Source: JAYFRL01 sp034925905
GTDB lineage: Bacteria; Bacillota; Clostridia; Lachnospirales; Anaerotignaceae
Assembly: GCA_034925905.1 (NCBI GenBank)
Contig: JAYFRL010000005.1
Location: forward strand, 87,577 to 151,576
Length of the DNA stretch: 64,000 nt
Direction: 5' to 3'
The notes under the pieces were generated by a model that made no database searches, was not told the origin of the DNA, and was given only the letters and a program-made list of their open reading frames with translations. The number at the start of each line of letters is the position of its first letter. The first letter of the stretch is position 1. Positions 1 through 9,343 of the stretch are shown piece after piece. Both the position numbers and the translations under genes were made by a program.

Positions 1-1859
1 GAAGAAGCGGAAACAGAGGCCGCTGCGCCCAGCCCTGCCGTATGCCTTATACGCTTGTTGAAAAGGGCAGACCTTTAAAAGAGGGCTATTTGCTTTCGCC
101 GAAAGATATAGAAACGCTTCCTTTAATACCGTCTCTTATAGAATCGGGAGTATGCTCGTTTAAAATCGAGGGAAGGATGAAAAGCGCGGAATATGTGGCC
201 GGAGTAACAATGATATACAGAAAATATATAGATAAATATTTAAACGGTGAAAAGGCTCTTCCGGATGAAAAAGACATAAATATCCTTTTACAGCTTTTTA
301 ATAGGGGCGGGTTTACGGACGGATATTTAAAAACCCATTCGGGGATTTCCATGATGAGCTTTGAAAGGCCGAAACCTTGGGGCCTGCTTTCCGGTTTTGC
401 TGATAATTATGATACAAAGCATAAAAGGGTTACAATACGCACAAAGGAAGGCTTTGTTCCGGGCGACGGTATAGAAATCTGGACAAAAAACGGACAAAAC
501 GTCGGCTGCGGCATATCGAAGCCTTCAAAAGCTGGTGAATATATAAATATTGCAATAGACGGCGACGTAACCAAAAATGATTTGGTATATAAAACCTTTG
601 ATAAGGAGCTTAACGATAGCTTAGGCAGGCTTATAAATTCGGACGTTAGAAAAATAGACGTTTCGGCGCGCTTTAAAGGAGCCATAGGAAAAGCTTCCGA
701 ATTTGAGCTTGAGTTTGGTGATATAAAAGTCAAGGTTTCTGGGGATCCGCTTGAAAAAGCCCAAAATAATCCTATGACAAATGAAAAAATAAAAGCACAG
801 CTTATTAAAATGGGGAGTACTCCGTTCAAAATTTCAAACATAGAGGTTTTAACGGATGATAACTCGTATATAAACATAAAAAGCTTAAACGATATGAGAA
901 GGCGCTCCTGCGATGAGCTTGCTGAAAAAATCCTTGAAAACAGCAGGAGAAGCACAAAGCCTTTTCCTTTGTATGTGGGTAAAGAAAAACCTGCGGTAAG
1001 GAACAAAAGGCTTACAGTCTCCGTTTCAACATTAGAGCAGCTTAAAACGGTTTTAAAATTTGGTGAAGCGGAAAGGGTATATATTGAAGTAAACGATGAG
1101 TTTGCTAAGAATTTGGATTATATAAAAGAAGCTTCAAAAAAACATTCAGGCAGGCTTTTTCTGGCGTTTCCCAGGGTATACAGGGGGTATGCCAAAGCTG
1201 TTTATTCCGAGTTTATTAAAAGTATTTCACCTTATATAGACGGGTTTTTAATAAGAAGCGCAGGCGAGGTTTATATTGCAAATGATCTTAAAAAACCCTT
1301 TGTAATTGATTTTAGCTTAAACGTGCTAAATAATGAAACCCTGAAATTCTGGCATAACGAAGGTGCTCTGGCCGTAACTCTTTCGCCTGAATTAAACCTT
1401 TCCGAAATAAGAACAGCAGGCGAAAAATACTCGGAAATTTTAGGCTACGGATATATGCCGCTTATGGTTACGCATCAATGCCCGATAGGCAATTTTGCAG
1501 GCGGCAAAACAAATGTAATGTTTTGCTCTAAAAAAGGCAATTCAGCCGGCTATACGCTTAAAGATAAAAAAAGCGAAAGCTTTTATATTAAAACAGACTG
1601 CAAGACCTGCACATGTGAGATTTTAAACGGCAAGCCCTTGTTTTTGCTTAAGTTTTTCGATGAAATTGCAGATTCTCCGTCAGGCTTTTTGCGTCTTTCG
1701 TTTACAATTGAAAGCGGAGAAAAAACGGAAGAAATGCTTGAGGCATATGCTTCTATTTGCGAAGCTCCGGATGAAATAGATGTTAAAACAGATATACTCA
1801 TAAAAAGCATGGAAGGCAACAAAAGCACTAAAGGACATTATTTCAGGGGTGTAGAATAA
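1..1859 (+). CDS. U32 family peptidase / DUF3656 protein, 5' partial
   Basis: The reading frame is already open at base 3, and translation there gives the U32 signature GNRGRCAQPCR just before the first in-window ATG at 42. The gene therefore starts upstream of the window and 42 is not its start. The middle (about residues 200-320 of the visible part) resembles the DUF3656 insert found in the E. coli RlhA (YdcP) type, which acts in hydroxylation of a 23S rRNA cytidine. The C-terminal third carries clustered cysteines (THQCPIG, MFCSKK, DCKTCTC) typical of Fe-S U32 proteins. A role in RNA modification is inferred from family resemblance; proteolysis is the older family label. It ends 3 bases before the next gene. 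Confidence 0.85.
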   Translation, partial: RSGNRGRCAQPCRMPYTLVEKGRPLKEGYLLSPKDIETLPLIPSLIESGVCSFKIEGRMKSAEYVAGVTMIYRKYIDKYLNGEKALPDEKDINILLQLFNRGGFTDGYLKTHSGISMMSFERPKPWGLLSGFADNYDTKHKRVTIRTKEGFVPGDGIEIWTKNGQNVGCGISKPSKAGEYINIAIDGDVTKNDLVYKTFDKELNDSLGRLINSDVRKIDVSARFKGAIGKASEFELEFGDIKVKVSGDPLEKAQNNPMTNEKIKAQLIKMGSTPFKISNIEVLTDDNSYINIKSLNDMRRRSCDELAEKILENSRRSTKPFPLYVGKEKPAVRNKRLTVSVSTLEQLKTVLKFGEAERVYIEVNDEFAKNLDYIKEASKKHSGRLFLAFPRVYRGYAKAVYSEFIKSISPYIDGFLIRSAGEVYIANDLKKPFVIDFSLNVLNNETLKFWHNEGALAVTLSPELNLSEIRTAGEKYSEILGYGYMPLMVTHQCPIGNFAGGKTNVMFCSKKGNSAGYTLKDKKSESFYIKTDCKTCTCEILNGKPLFLLKFFDEIADSPSGFLRLSFTIESGEKTEEMLEAYASICEAPDEIDVKTDILIKSMEGNKSTKGHYFRGVE

Positions 1860-1862
1860 AAT

Positions 1863-3191
1863 ATGTTTGATCTTGTAATCTATATAAGCCGCTATCTTTT
1901 TATATTTTATATAGGCCTTTTTATTTTTGAAAGCGCCATTTTTATAGTCAAGAGAAAATCGGACGAATCTTCCCTTAAGGTTGCCATGTCCGTTCAGAGG
2001 CTTGTTATAGTTTTTATGCATCTTACGGCTTTCCTGATACTTTCATATGTCCCCGGTGAGTTTAAATTTGATATATATACCCTTATTATGGCTGCGGCTT
2101 CGCTCATTTTTTTGCTTATAGCGAATCATTTTGCACTTAAGATTTATGCCGGAAGCCGGGTTTTGCTTTGGAATAGTGTGTTTTTTTTGCTGGATGTGGG
2201 GATAATAACGCTTTACCGCCTTACCCCGAAGCTTGCTATAAAGCAGCTTTTATGGATGATAGTGGGCTTTATTATAATGATTTTAATTCCCTACGTTTTA
2301 AGGTTTATAAAAAAAATTTATAATTATGAATATTTTTTCATTGCATTTGCGCTTATTTTAATTTGCTTAACTCTTTATAAGGGCGAAGCTTCGGGCGGTT
2401 CTTTAAACTGGCTCAGCATAGCCGGAGTTATAAGCTTTCAGCCGTCTGAAATAGTCAAATTTTTGTTTATATTTTATCTGGCTTCGGCATTTAAAGACAA
2501 AGTTTCAGCAAAAAATGTAATTGTTTCAGGGGTTTTTAGCGCAGCTATAGTTTTGCTTTTGGTTGTTCAAAGGGATTTAGGCGGAGCGTTGATATTTTTT
2601 ACGACATATATGCTCATGCTTTATATGGCGACTTCAAATTCTATTTTGTTTTTTGGCGGTATGGGAGCGGCGTGTATAGCGTCTGTTTTTGCTTATACTG
2701 TTTTTTCGCATGTCCGCGTAAGGGTTTCGGCATGGATTAATCCATGGGCAGATATAGAAAGCGGCGGCTACCAGATAGTCCAATCTCTTTTTGCGATAAC
2801 CACATGGGGTTTTTTAGGCAGTGGGCTTACAAAAGGAATGCCCGAGAAGATTCCTGTTGTTGCAAGGGATTTTATATTTTCCGCTATATGCGAAGAATTT
2901 GGGGCGTTCTTTGGGATATGCCTGATATTTATATATCTTGTCGTTTTTTATTGCGGTGTAAAAATAGCTTTAAGCAGCTCCAAAAAATATTATTCCATGA
3001 TTTCAGCAGGTATAATAACTATGTTTTCTTTCCAAACTTTTTTAATACTCGGAGGCAATACAAAATTCATACCGCTTACAGGTGTGACCCTTCCTTTTGT
3101 TAGCTATGGAGGAAGCTCTATTCTTGTAAGCTTTGTTATGATAGGAATACTTCAATGGATAAATTGTGCCAAAAAGGAGGAAGAAAAATGA
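1863..3191 (+). CDS. FtsW/RodA/SpoVE family peptidoglycan glycosyltransferase
   Basis: This 442-residue polytopic membrane protein has about ten hydrophobic spans. It carries the family signatures RVSAWINPWAD near residues 283-295 and LPFVSYGGSS near 405-415. SEDS proteins polymerise lipid II glycan strands and work with a class B penicillin-binding protein, and the next gene is exactly such a partner. The stop overlaps that partner's start in an ATGA arrangement, so the two are probably translationally coupled. Which SEDS paralogue this is (division, elongation or sporulation) cannot be decided from sequence alone. Confidence 0.9.
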   Translation: MFDLVIYISRYLFIFYIGLFIFESAIFIVKRKSDESSLKVAMSVQRLVIVFMHLTAFLILSYVPGEFKFDIYTLIMAAASLIFLLIANHFALKIYAGSRVLLWNSVFFLLDVGIITLYRLTPKLAIKQLLWMIVGFIIMILIPYVLRFIKKIYNYEYFFIAFALILICLTLYKGEASGGSLNWLSIAGVISFQPSEIVKFLFIFYLASAFKDKVSAKNVIVSGVFSAAIVLLLVVQRDLGGALIFFTTYMLMLYMATSNSILFFGGMGAACIASVFAYTVFSHVRVRVSAWINPWADIESGGYQIVQSLFAITTWGFLGSGLTKGMPEKIPVVARDFIFSAICEEFGAFFGICLIFIYLVVFYCGVKIALSSSKKYYSMISAGIITMFSFQTFLILGGNTKFIPLTGVTLPFVSYGGSSILVSFVMIGILQWINCAKKEEEK

Positions 3192-4585
3192 CTGATGATA
3201 CAAATAAGTCCTTAAGAAGGGTTTTTTGGATTATAGCGGTTCTTTTTGCCCTTTTGGCGTTTAATATAATAAAAATGGTTGTTTTGGATTCCAAGGATTA
3301 TGTTACAAATTCGTATAACCCAAGGCTTTCGTATGACGACCCTAATGTTAAAAGAGGGAGCATATTAGACAGAAACGGAACGGTGCTTGTTGAAAGTGTT
3401 TTAAATGACGGAGAATACGTAAGAAAATATAATTACGACAAGTCTGCCTGCCATATAACGGGATATACGGGCTATGGCAAAGCAGGAGCCGAGGCTGAGG
3501 AAAACTTTATACTTTCAAAACCAAAGGATGAGGTTTACCAAAGGTTTAAAAACCTCATAGACGGCTCGGAAATAGAAGGGAGCAGCATAAGGCTTACCAT
3601 AGACATAGAATTAAACGAATATGCCAGCGGCTTGTTTAAAAACCAAAAAGGAGCTGTTGTTGCAATAGACCCTAAGACGGGCGAAATTCTTGCTATGGTT
3701 TCAAGCCCTTCTTATGATCCGAATACGATATATGAAAATTGGAATGATATAAAGGATGATTCTGAAAGCCCGCTTATAAACAGGGCCACAAGCGGGCTTT
3801 ATCCTCCCGGTTCGATTTTTAAGCTTGTAACAGCGACAGCTGCAATTGAATATATGGCTGACTACGAAAGCTACAGCTATAACTGTACGGGCAGCGTAAA
3901 TATAAACGACAGGCTTATAAAATGCTATAATGGTAAAGCCCACGGCAATGTGGATTTTAAAAAAGCTTTTGCATATTCCTGTAATTGCGCTTTTGTTGAT
4001 ATAGCCGGAAAGATAGGTCCAAGTGCGCTCATAAATGTTGCAAACAGGCTGCTTTTTAATACAAATTATGATTTTGACCTTTCTCATTCTGTTTCAAGCT
4101 TTAAGCTTACGGAGGGAAACAGCTCAAAATATCTTGCGGATACGGCCATAGGCCAGGGTGAGACTCTTGTAACACCGCTGCACATGGCAATTTTGGTTTC
4201 AGCAGTGGCTAACGAAGGGGTTGCTGTTTCATCTTATATAATAAAGAGCAAAATAGGCTATGGCATGTTTAAAAGTGAAAATGTACATGGCAAAAGCAAT
4301 GAAACTGTTTTGTTTTCCACAAAAACGGCAGGCTTGCTTAAGGAAATGATGCTTGATGTTGTAAACTATGGCACGGGAACAGCCGCAGGGGCTTCTGGCT
4401 ACGATATTGCCGGCAAAACGGGAACTGCGCAAAACGCAAAAGAAAAAGACCATTCATGGTTTATAGGCTTTGCACCATATGACGACCCTAAAATAGCGGT
4501 GGCTGTTGTTATAGAAAATGCGGAAGGCGGTGCAAGCGCAGCGTCCATAGCCAAAAAAGTTATAGATAAATATATTAATAAATAA
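3188..4585 (+). CDS. Class B penicillin-binding protein, transpeptidase
   Basis: The start is set at ATG 3188 because a strong AAAAAGGAGG lies at 3171-3180; a longer frame reaching 3155 has no such site. The 465-residue product has one N-terminal membrane anchor (about residues 10-30). All three penicillin-binding motifs are present: SIFK with the nucleophile near S208, SCN near S264 and KTG near K410. It is short for a PBP2/PBP3 protein and resembles actinobacterial PbpA in size. It crosslinks peptidoglycan outside the membrane with the adjacent SEDS protein. The first codons overlap the ftsW-like stop. Confidence 0.9.
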   Translation: MTDDTNKSLRRVFWIIAVLFALLAFNIIKMVVLDSKDYVTNSYNPRLSYDDPNVKRGSILDRNGTVLVESVLNDGEYVRKYNYDKSACHITGYTGYGKAGAEAEENFILSKPKDEVYQRFKNLIDGSEIEGSSIRLTIDIELNEYASGLFKNQKGAVVAIDPKTGEILAMVSSPSYDPNTIYENWNDIKDDSESPLINRATSGLYPPGSIFKLVTATAAIEYMADYESYSYNCTGSVNINDRLIKCYNGKAHGNVDFKKAFAYSCNCAFVDIAGKIGPSALINVANRLLFNTNYDFDLSHSVSSFKLTEGNSSKYLADTAIGQGETLVTPLHMAILVSAVANEGVAVSSYIIKSKIGYGMFKSENVHGKSNETVLFSTKTAGLLKEMMLDVVNYGTGTAAGASGYDIAGKTGTAQNAKEKDHSWFIGFAPYDDPKIAVAVVIENAEGGASAASIAKKVIDKYINK

Positions 4586-4646
4586 TATTTTGAATTTTGC
4601 AGATAATAGGTATGATTTCCATTTGTATAAGAAAGGGGATTATGCC

Positions 4647-5318
4647 GTGGCAGGACTTTTTGAAGCAGCGCTTGCGCCAGCTCTTATAGGCCTTTGCTAT
4701 ATCTATATAAGGGATAAATATGAAAAAGAACCTGTTGGTCTGCTTGTTACAGGGGTGTTTTACGGATGCTATCTAACAGCCGTGGTTTTTTGCCTCTGCC
4801 GCATATTTGAAGCCTATACTCCGACGGATGAGATAAAAAATATTTTTTATACGTCTTTTATAACTTCGGCGGGAGCCGAAGAGCTTACAAAATTTATTTT
4901 CCTTTATTTCCTTATATGGCGCAATAAAAACTTCAACGAGCCTTTCGACGGCATAGTATATTCCGTTTTTATATCTTTAGGTTATGCTTCGGTTGAAAAC
5001 ATAATATATGTTATAAACCCGGAGATAGGAGGCTATGGGACAGCTCTTTCAAGGGCGGTCTACTCCGTTCCCGGGCATGCTTTCATGGGCATTGCCATGG
5101 GCTACCGTTTTGCTGAAGCAAAATATGACGGAAAACCGCTTATAATGTCTTTTTTATCACCATGGCTTATGCACGCCATATATAACTCTTTGCTTATGAG
5201 CGAAAGGGAATATCTTCTTTTTATCTTTATACCATTTTTAATTTTTGTTTGGCGCAGCGGGTTTGCAAAAATGAAAATTATGCTTGAGCGTTCGCCTTTT
5301 AAAAGGAGCATTTTTTAA
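4647..5318 (+). CDS. PrsW-like intramembrane metalloprotease
   Basis: The start is placed at GTG 4647 because GAAAGGGG lies 8-15 bases upstream; an upstream TTG at 4590 lacks a ribosome site. The 223-residue product has several membrane spans. It shows the PrsW set: EELTK near residues 78-82, a GHAFMG histidine near 144 and a MHAIYN histidine near 176, the expected zinc and catalytic residues. In Bacillus, PrsW starts site-1 cleavage of the anti-sigma factor RsiW. No anti-sigma or sigma gene lies nearby, so the substrate is unknown. Confidence 0.85.
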   Translation: MAGLFEAALAPALIGLCYIYIRDKYEKEPVGLLVTGVFYGCYLTAVVFCLCRIFEAYTPTDEIKNIFYTSFITSAGAEELTKFIFLYFLIWRNKNFNEPFDGIVYSVFISLGYASVENIIYVINPEIGGYGTALSRAVYSVPGHAFMGIAMGYRFAEAKYDGKPLIMSFLSPWLMHAIYNSLLMSEREYLLFIFIPFLIFVWRSGFAKMKIMLERSPFKRSIF

Positions 5319-5411
5319 AACAAACAGTTTCTGTTGAAAAAAGATTCCATAGGTTGTATACTGTTATTAATAGTCGGTTTTACAATTAATAATGGCGGAG
5401 GTAGTAAAATA

Positions 5412-5879
5412 GTGACAGAAGCGCTTAGTTGCGGCGGGGTCGTTATTTACAGATGGAAAATACTGCTTCTTTATAAAAACCAAAATGGAAAATATATGGG
5501 GTGGGTGCTCCCTAAGGGTACGGTTGAAGATGGCGAAAGCTTCCAGGAAACAGCTTTAAGGGAGGTTAAGGAGGAATCCGGATCAAACGGAAAGGTTATA
5601 AAATATCTTGGCAAAACAAATTATATTTTCAAAGGCGAAGATGACATGATAAACAAAACCGTACATTGGTATTTCATGATGGCAGATTCCTTTTATTGCA
5701 AACCTCAAAAAGAGGAATATTTTGCAGACGCAGGTTTTTATAAGTTTCATGAAGCGTATCATCTGTTGAAGTTTAACGATGAACGCCAGATTTTGAAAAG
5801 GGCATACGAAGAATACAATGAGATGAAAAAAAGTAAAAATGAATTTCCAAGGAAGAATTTTTTTAAAGGCTATAACTAG
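5412..5879 (+). CDS. Nudix hydrolase
   Basis: The start is taken as GTG 5412, preceded by GGCGGAGGTAG; a TTG at 5334 opens the same frame but adds an untypical N-terminus. The 155-residue product has a complete Nudix box (G-x5-E-x7-REVKEESG) at about residues 36-58, following a GWVLPKG strand. Nudix enzymes hydrolyse nucleoside diphosphates linked to another moiety, using divalent metal held by the box glutamates. The size and layout suit a small housecleaning or diadenosine-polyphosphate type, but the substrate cannot be predicted. It precedes a small membrane protein by 18 bases, possibly in one transcript. Confidence 0.88.
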   Translation: MTEALSCGGVVIYRWKILLLYKNQNGKYMGWVLPKGTVEDGESFQETALREVKEESGSNGKVIKYLGKTNYIFKGEDDMINKTVHWYFMMADSFYCKPQKEEYFADAGFYKFHEAYHLLKFNDERQILKRAYEEYNEMKKSKNEFPRKNFFKGYN

Positions 5880-5897
5880 CTGAAAGGAGATGGGACA

Positions 5898-6173
5898 ATG
5901 ATTTCTGTTGAAGAATTAAAAAAAGCTATTCAAGAGGCAAAAAAAGGAGAAAATAAAATAGCTATGTTTATTTTCGGAGGCCTTATAATAATCTTGCTTT
6001 TTGCAGCAGTTTCAGGTATCGTTTGGCTTATAAGAAGCAATTGCCATAAAAATCATGATGATTGGGATATGGACGATTGGGACGAAGATTACGATGAAGA
6101 CTGGGACATGGAAGAAGAATGCTGCTGCACCGATGAGGACGTGGACGATTCAGTTAAGGTTAAAAAGTTTTAA
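5898..6173 (+). CDS. Small single-pass membrane protein with acidic Trp/Asp/Cys tail
   Basis: I do not recognise the family. The 91-residue product has an amphipathic charged N-terminus (1-22), one strong membrane helix (about 23-46) and then a cytosolic or external tail dominated by Asp, Glu and Trp with repeated DWD-type units (about 53-72), followed by three consecutive cysteines (about 74-76). The C-terminus is basic (KVKKF). A clear AAAGGAG lies ahead of the ATG. The acidic repeat and Cys triplet suggest metal or partner binding, but this is only inference. It ends just before a strong terminator. Confidence 0.7.
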   Translation: MISVEELKKAIQEAKKGENKIAMFIFGGLIIILLFAAVSGIVWLIRSNCHKNHDDWDMDDWDEDYDEDWDMEEECCCTDEDVDDSVKVKKF

Positions 6174-6225
6174 TTTAAAAATGGCAATTAACGGCATAAA
6201 ATAAAATATAAAAAATAATAAAAAT

Positions 6226-6268
6226 AAAAGCCATCTGTAAAAAAAATTTTACAGATGGCTTTTATTTT
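6226..6268 (+). terminator. Rho-independent terminator after the membrane-protein gene
   Basis: A 17-bp inverted repeat (6226-6242 with 6247-6263, core AGCCATCTGTAA) with a four-base loop is followed by a T-rich run. It closes the transcript of the small membrane protein and probably the Nudix gene. Confidence 0.85.
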
Positions 6269-6472
6269 ATGGTTTACAGGGGATTTATTTTGAAATAAAA
6301 ACATTATGAAAACAGCCGATATAAAACAAAACAAGGAACTAGAAATTTGCGCATATTGGAAAATTATTCCTATTAATTTGTATCATTTTTACAACCCAAC
6401 TTAATACTGTACTGTTATAAAATCAATTCAAGATGTACATACTGATACAGGGCTTCAAAGGGAAGGGTGATT

Positions 6473-6721
6473 ATGCCAAAACCAAACACATTAACAGGAG
6501 AAAAAAACTTGATAGGGGCAAGGGTTGTTACGCTTAGGAAAAGAAACAGATTATCACAAAGAGATTTAGCAAACAAACTTCAGCTTCTAGGAATGGACAT
6601 GGATAAAAACGTAATTACAAGGATAGAAACTGGGAAAAGGTTTGTGACAGATTTTGAAATTTTGGCACTTGTAAAAGTTTTTGATGTTCCATACGAGTAT
6701 TTGTTTGAAGGCAAAGAATAA
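6473..6721 (+). CDS. XRE-family helix-turn-helix regulator
   Basis: The 82-residue protein is essentially one HTH_3 domain: RLSQRDLANKLQ forms the first helices, NVITRIETGKR the recognition region, and a C-terminal VFDVPYEYLFEG that is typical of Cro/CI-like regulators. ATG 6473 is preferred over GTG 6467 because AAGGG sits at a suitable distance from the ATG and too close to the GTG. It stands alone between two terminators. Targets are unknown; self-regulation is common in the family but is not shown here. Confidence 0.85.
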   Translation: MPKPNTLTGEKNLIGARVVTLRKRNRLSQRDLANKLQLLGMDMDKNVITRIETGKRFVTDFEILALVKVFDVPYEYLFEGKE

Positions 6722-6753
6722 AACGACAAATTTTAGAGACATAATTGATTTGT

Positions 6754-6796
6754 AAAAGAGCCTGCGGGATAAAACTCGGCAGGCTCTTAGTTATTT
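6754..6796. terminator. Terminator hairpin between XRE gene and fusion gene
   Basis: An inverted repeat AAGAGCCTGC (6756-6765) with GCAGGCTCTT (6779-6788) lies between the convergent ends of the XRE gene and the ligase fusion. T-runs are present on both strands, so it may serve both. Confidence 0.7.
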
Positions 6797-6811
6797 TGTA
6801 TAGATTTTTTA

Positions 6812-9343
6812 TTATGCTGTTTCTATATTGGCTGCACTTTCAAGCCCAAGCTTTTTAACGGCATCTTGACGCATTTTATATTTAAGTATTTTCCCGGCTA
6901 CATTCATCGGAAATTCGGAAACAAAGTCAACATATTTGGGGACCTTATGTTTTGCCATATGGGTTTCCACAAATTTTTTCATTTCTTTTTCCGTTATGCT
7001 TTCTCCGTCTTTAAGTATTACGCAAGCCATAATTTCTTCACCGTATTGTTTGTCAGGAATGCCGATAACCTGAACATCTTTGACCTTCGGATGGGTGTAT
7101 ATAAATTCTTCAATTTCTTTCGGGTATATATTTTCTCCGCCTCTTATAATCATGTCTTTAAGGCGACCCGTTATTCTGAAGTTGCCTTCAGGAGTGCGCG
7201 CGGCGAGGTCTCCCGTATGCAGCCAGCCGTCTTTGTCTATAGCAGCTTCGGTTGCTTTTGGCATTTTATAATAACCTTTCATTATATTGTAGCCTCTTGC
7301 AACGAATTCTCCGGTTACGCCGTCCGGCGCTTCCTTTCCCGTTTCCGTGTCTATTATTTTGCATTCTATCTCCGGTAAAGGATGACCAACGGTTGATACC
7401 CTCACTTCTATTGAATCATCTGAGCTGCTCATCGTGCAGCCGGGGGAAGCTTCCGTCTGACCATATACTATTGTTATTTCTGTCATATTCATTTTTTCTA
7501 TTACATTTCGCATAACGGATATAGGGCAGGGCGAACCGGCCATAATTCCTGTACGCATGTATGAAAAATCAGTCTTTGGAAAATCTTCGTGTTCCAAAAG
7601 CGCTATAAACATAGTTGGAACGCCGTGGAAACAGGTTATTCTTTCTTGGTTTATGCAGCTTAAGGCAGGCTTTGGTGAAAAATAAGGCAAAGGAAGCAGG
7701 GTTGCACCGTGAGTCATTGCGGCCGTCATTGCAAGAACCATGCCAAAGCAATGGAACATCGGAACCTGTATCATCATTCTGTCCGCGGTGGAAAGATCCA
7801 TGCGGTCGCCGATGCATTTTCCATTGTTAACTATATTATAGTGCGTAAGCATAACGCCCTTTGGAAAGCCTGTTGTTCCTGAGGTATACTGCATGTTGCA
7901 AACATTATGGCTGTCAACTTCACCAGCCCTTCTTAAAACCTCTTCAAAGGGTACGTTTTGTGATTTTTTAATAACGTCGTCCCAGGTGAGGCAGCCTTTT
8001 TGCCTTGAGGAAAGGGTTATTATGTTTCTTAAAAATGGCAGCCTTCTGCTGTGCAGCCCTTTGTTTTCGTCTGTTGTTTCAAGCTCGGGGCAAAGCTCTT
8101 TTATTATGGAAACGTAATCGGAATCGCGGTATCCGTCAATCATTATAAGAGTGTGGGTATCAGACTGCCTTAAAAGATATTCCGCTTCGTGTATCTTATA
8201 AGCAGTGTTCATTGTAACCAAAACACCGCCTATTTTTGTTACCGCCCAAAACGCTATATACCATTCAGGAACATTTGTTGCCCAAACGGCGACATGGTCT
8301 CCGCTTTTAACGCCCAAAGCTATAAGCGAGCGTGCAAAAGTGTCAACATCGTCTCTAAACTCAGTGTATGTCCTTGTGTAGTCCAAGGTTGTATATTTAA
8401 AAGCATACTGGTCTGGGAATTCCGCAACCATTTTGTCGAGCACTTCTGAAAAAGTCTTATCTATAAGTATGCTTTTTTTCCAAACGTATTTTCCTGTCCC
8501 CGATTTATTTTCATAAAGATTGGATTTTTGTTTTGCACTTCCTATGAATGAAGCCATGTAGTTTATGAAATGGGGGAAAACTATACCATAATCAGAAAGC
8601 TCACTCAGCCAATCGGGCTGCCATTCGAGGGATAAGAAGCCTTCATAATTGATAGAACGGAGCGAATTTATTATTTCTTTTATCGGCATGTCTCCTTCAC
8701 CCATAAGGCGGTATACGGATTTTCCGTTTTCAATTTCGGAATCCTTAAGATGCACATGCTTTATATATGCTCCAAGATTTTGTATTGTTTCTTCAGGGCT
8801 TTCGCCATTAAAGCGGTAAGGATGGTGGATATCCCAAAGCGCGGCAAGGTTGTTGCTTGCGAAATAATTAAGGAGCTCCCTTAATGCCTTTGTGTCGTTA
8901 TATATGCCCATTGTTTCAATGAGTATGGTTATATTTGATTCTTCGGCATAGGGCAGGGTTTCTTTTATAACCAAATAAGCTGCATTTTCAAGCTCATCCT
9001 TTGAAGCATTTTCTGTTTCGTAGGCATAAACCCTTATATAAGGCGAATTAAGCATGAAAGCGGTTTTTATGTAGTTTTTTATGGTTTCTATATTTTCCGA
9101 TTTCTTAAGCTTATCCGCAATGTTGCAAATCGAGTCTATGCAAGGTATTTTTATGTCGAGGTCAGCAAGGATAGCCGTTGTTTTTGCTATATTTTTCATG
9201 TTTAACGGACTGTTTGCTTCGCCAAACGGTTCTTTTTCTATATTGTGAATCTCTATGCCGTCAAAGCCTAAGTCCTTGCACATGGTGTAAAAATCACTCC
9301 ATGTGAAATTGCTCCAGCCGCTTGTTGAAAAGGAAAGTTTCAT
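6812..9343 (-). CDS. Fusion: sugar-isomerase-like TIM barrel + acyl-CoA ligase (AMP-binding)
   Basis: One unbroken 843-codon frame joins two enzymes. Residues 1-265 are an AP-endonuclease-2/xylose-isomerase-like TIM barrel with the usual metal-site residues: IETMG near 139, WDIHHP near 168, HVHLKD near 196 and SLEWQP near 239. Residues 285-835 are a full ANL adenylating enzyme: P-loop YTSGTTGFPKG near 485, YGQTEASP, GWLHTGD, GRLKDMIIRGGENIYP near 725 and the C-terminal catalytic lysine in GKILKYK near 816. It resembles FadD-type acyl-CoA synthetases. The ATG overlaps the stop of the upstream LeuA-like gene (ATGA) behind a GAGGAG site, so it is co-translated under the leucine T-box. Substrates are unknown. 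Confidence 0.85.
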   Translation of the reverse strand: MKLSFSTSGWSNFTWSDFYTMCKDLGFDGIEIHNIEKEPFGEANSPLNMKNIAKTTAILADLDIKIPCIDSICNIADKLKKSENIETIKNYIKTAFMLNSPYIRVYAYETENASKDELENAAYLVIKETLPYAEESNITILIETMGIYNDTKALRELLNYFASNNLAALWDIHHPYRFNGESPEETIQNLGAYIKHVHLKDSEIENGKSVYRLMGEGDMPIKEIINSLRSINYEGFLSLEWQPDWLSELSDYGIVFPHFINYMASFIGSAKQKSNLYENKSGTGKYVWKKSILIDKTFSEVLDKMVAEFPDQYAFKYTTLDYTRTYTEFRDDVDTFARSLIALGVKSGDHVAVWATNVPEWYIAFWAVTKIGGVLVTMNTAYKIHEAEYLLRQSDTHTLIMIDGYRDSDYVSIIKELCPELETTDENKGLHSRRLPFLRNIITLSSRQKGCLTWDDVIKKSQNVPFEEVLRRAGEVDSHNVCNMQYTSGTTGFPKGVMLTHYNIVNNGKCIGDRMDLSTADRMMIQVPMFHCFGMVLAMTAAMTHGATLLPLPYFSPKPALSCINQERITCFHGVPTMFIALLEHEDFPKTDFSYMRTGIMAGSPCPISVMRNVIEKMNMTEITIVYGQTEASPGCTMSSSDDSIEVRVSTVGHPLPEIECKIIDTETGKEAPDGVTGEFVARGYNIMKGYYKMPKATEAAIDKDGWLHTGDLAARTPEGNFRITGRLKDMIIRGGENIYPKEIEEFIYTHPKVKDVQVIGIPDKQYGEEIMACVILKDGESITEKEMKKFVETHMAKHKVPKYVDFVSEFPMNVAGKILKYKMRQDAVKKLGLESAANIETA

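Noticed and set aside
407..1006. 199-codon minus-strand frame inside the U32 gene
   Set aside because: Antisense shadow of a clear coding region, with a Ser/Phe-rich composition typical of reverse frames here.
6812..9343. Possibility that the fusion is two genes joined by a sequencing error
   Set aside because: The frame is continuous, the linker near 265-285 is ordinary coding sequence, and no second ribosome site or start is seen at the junction.
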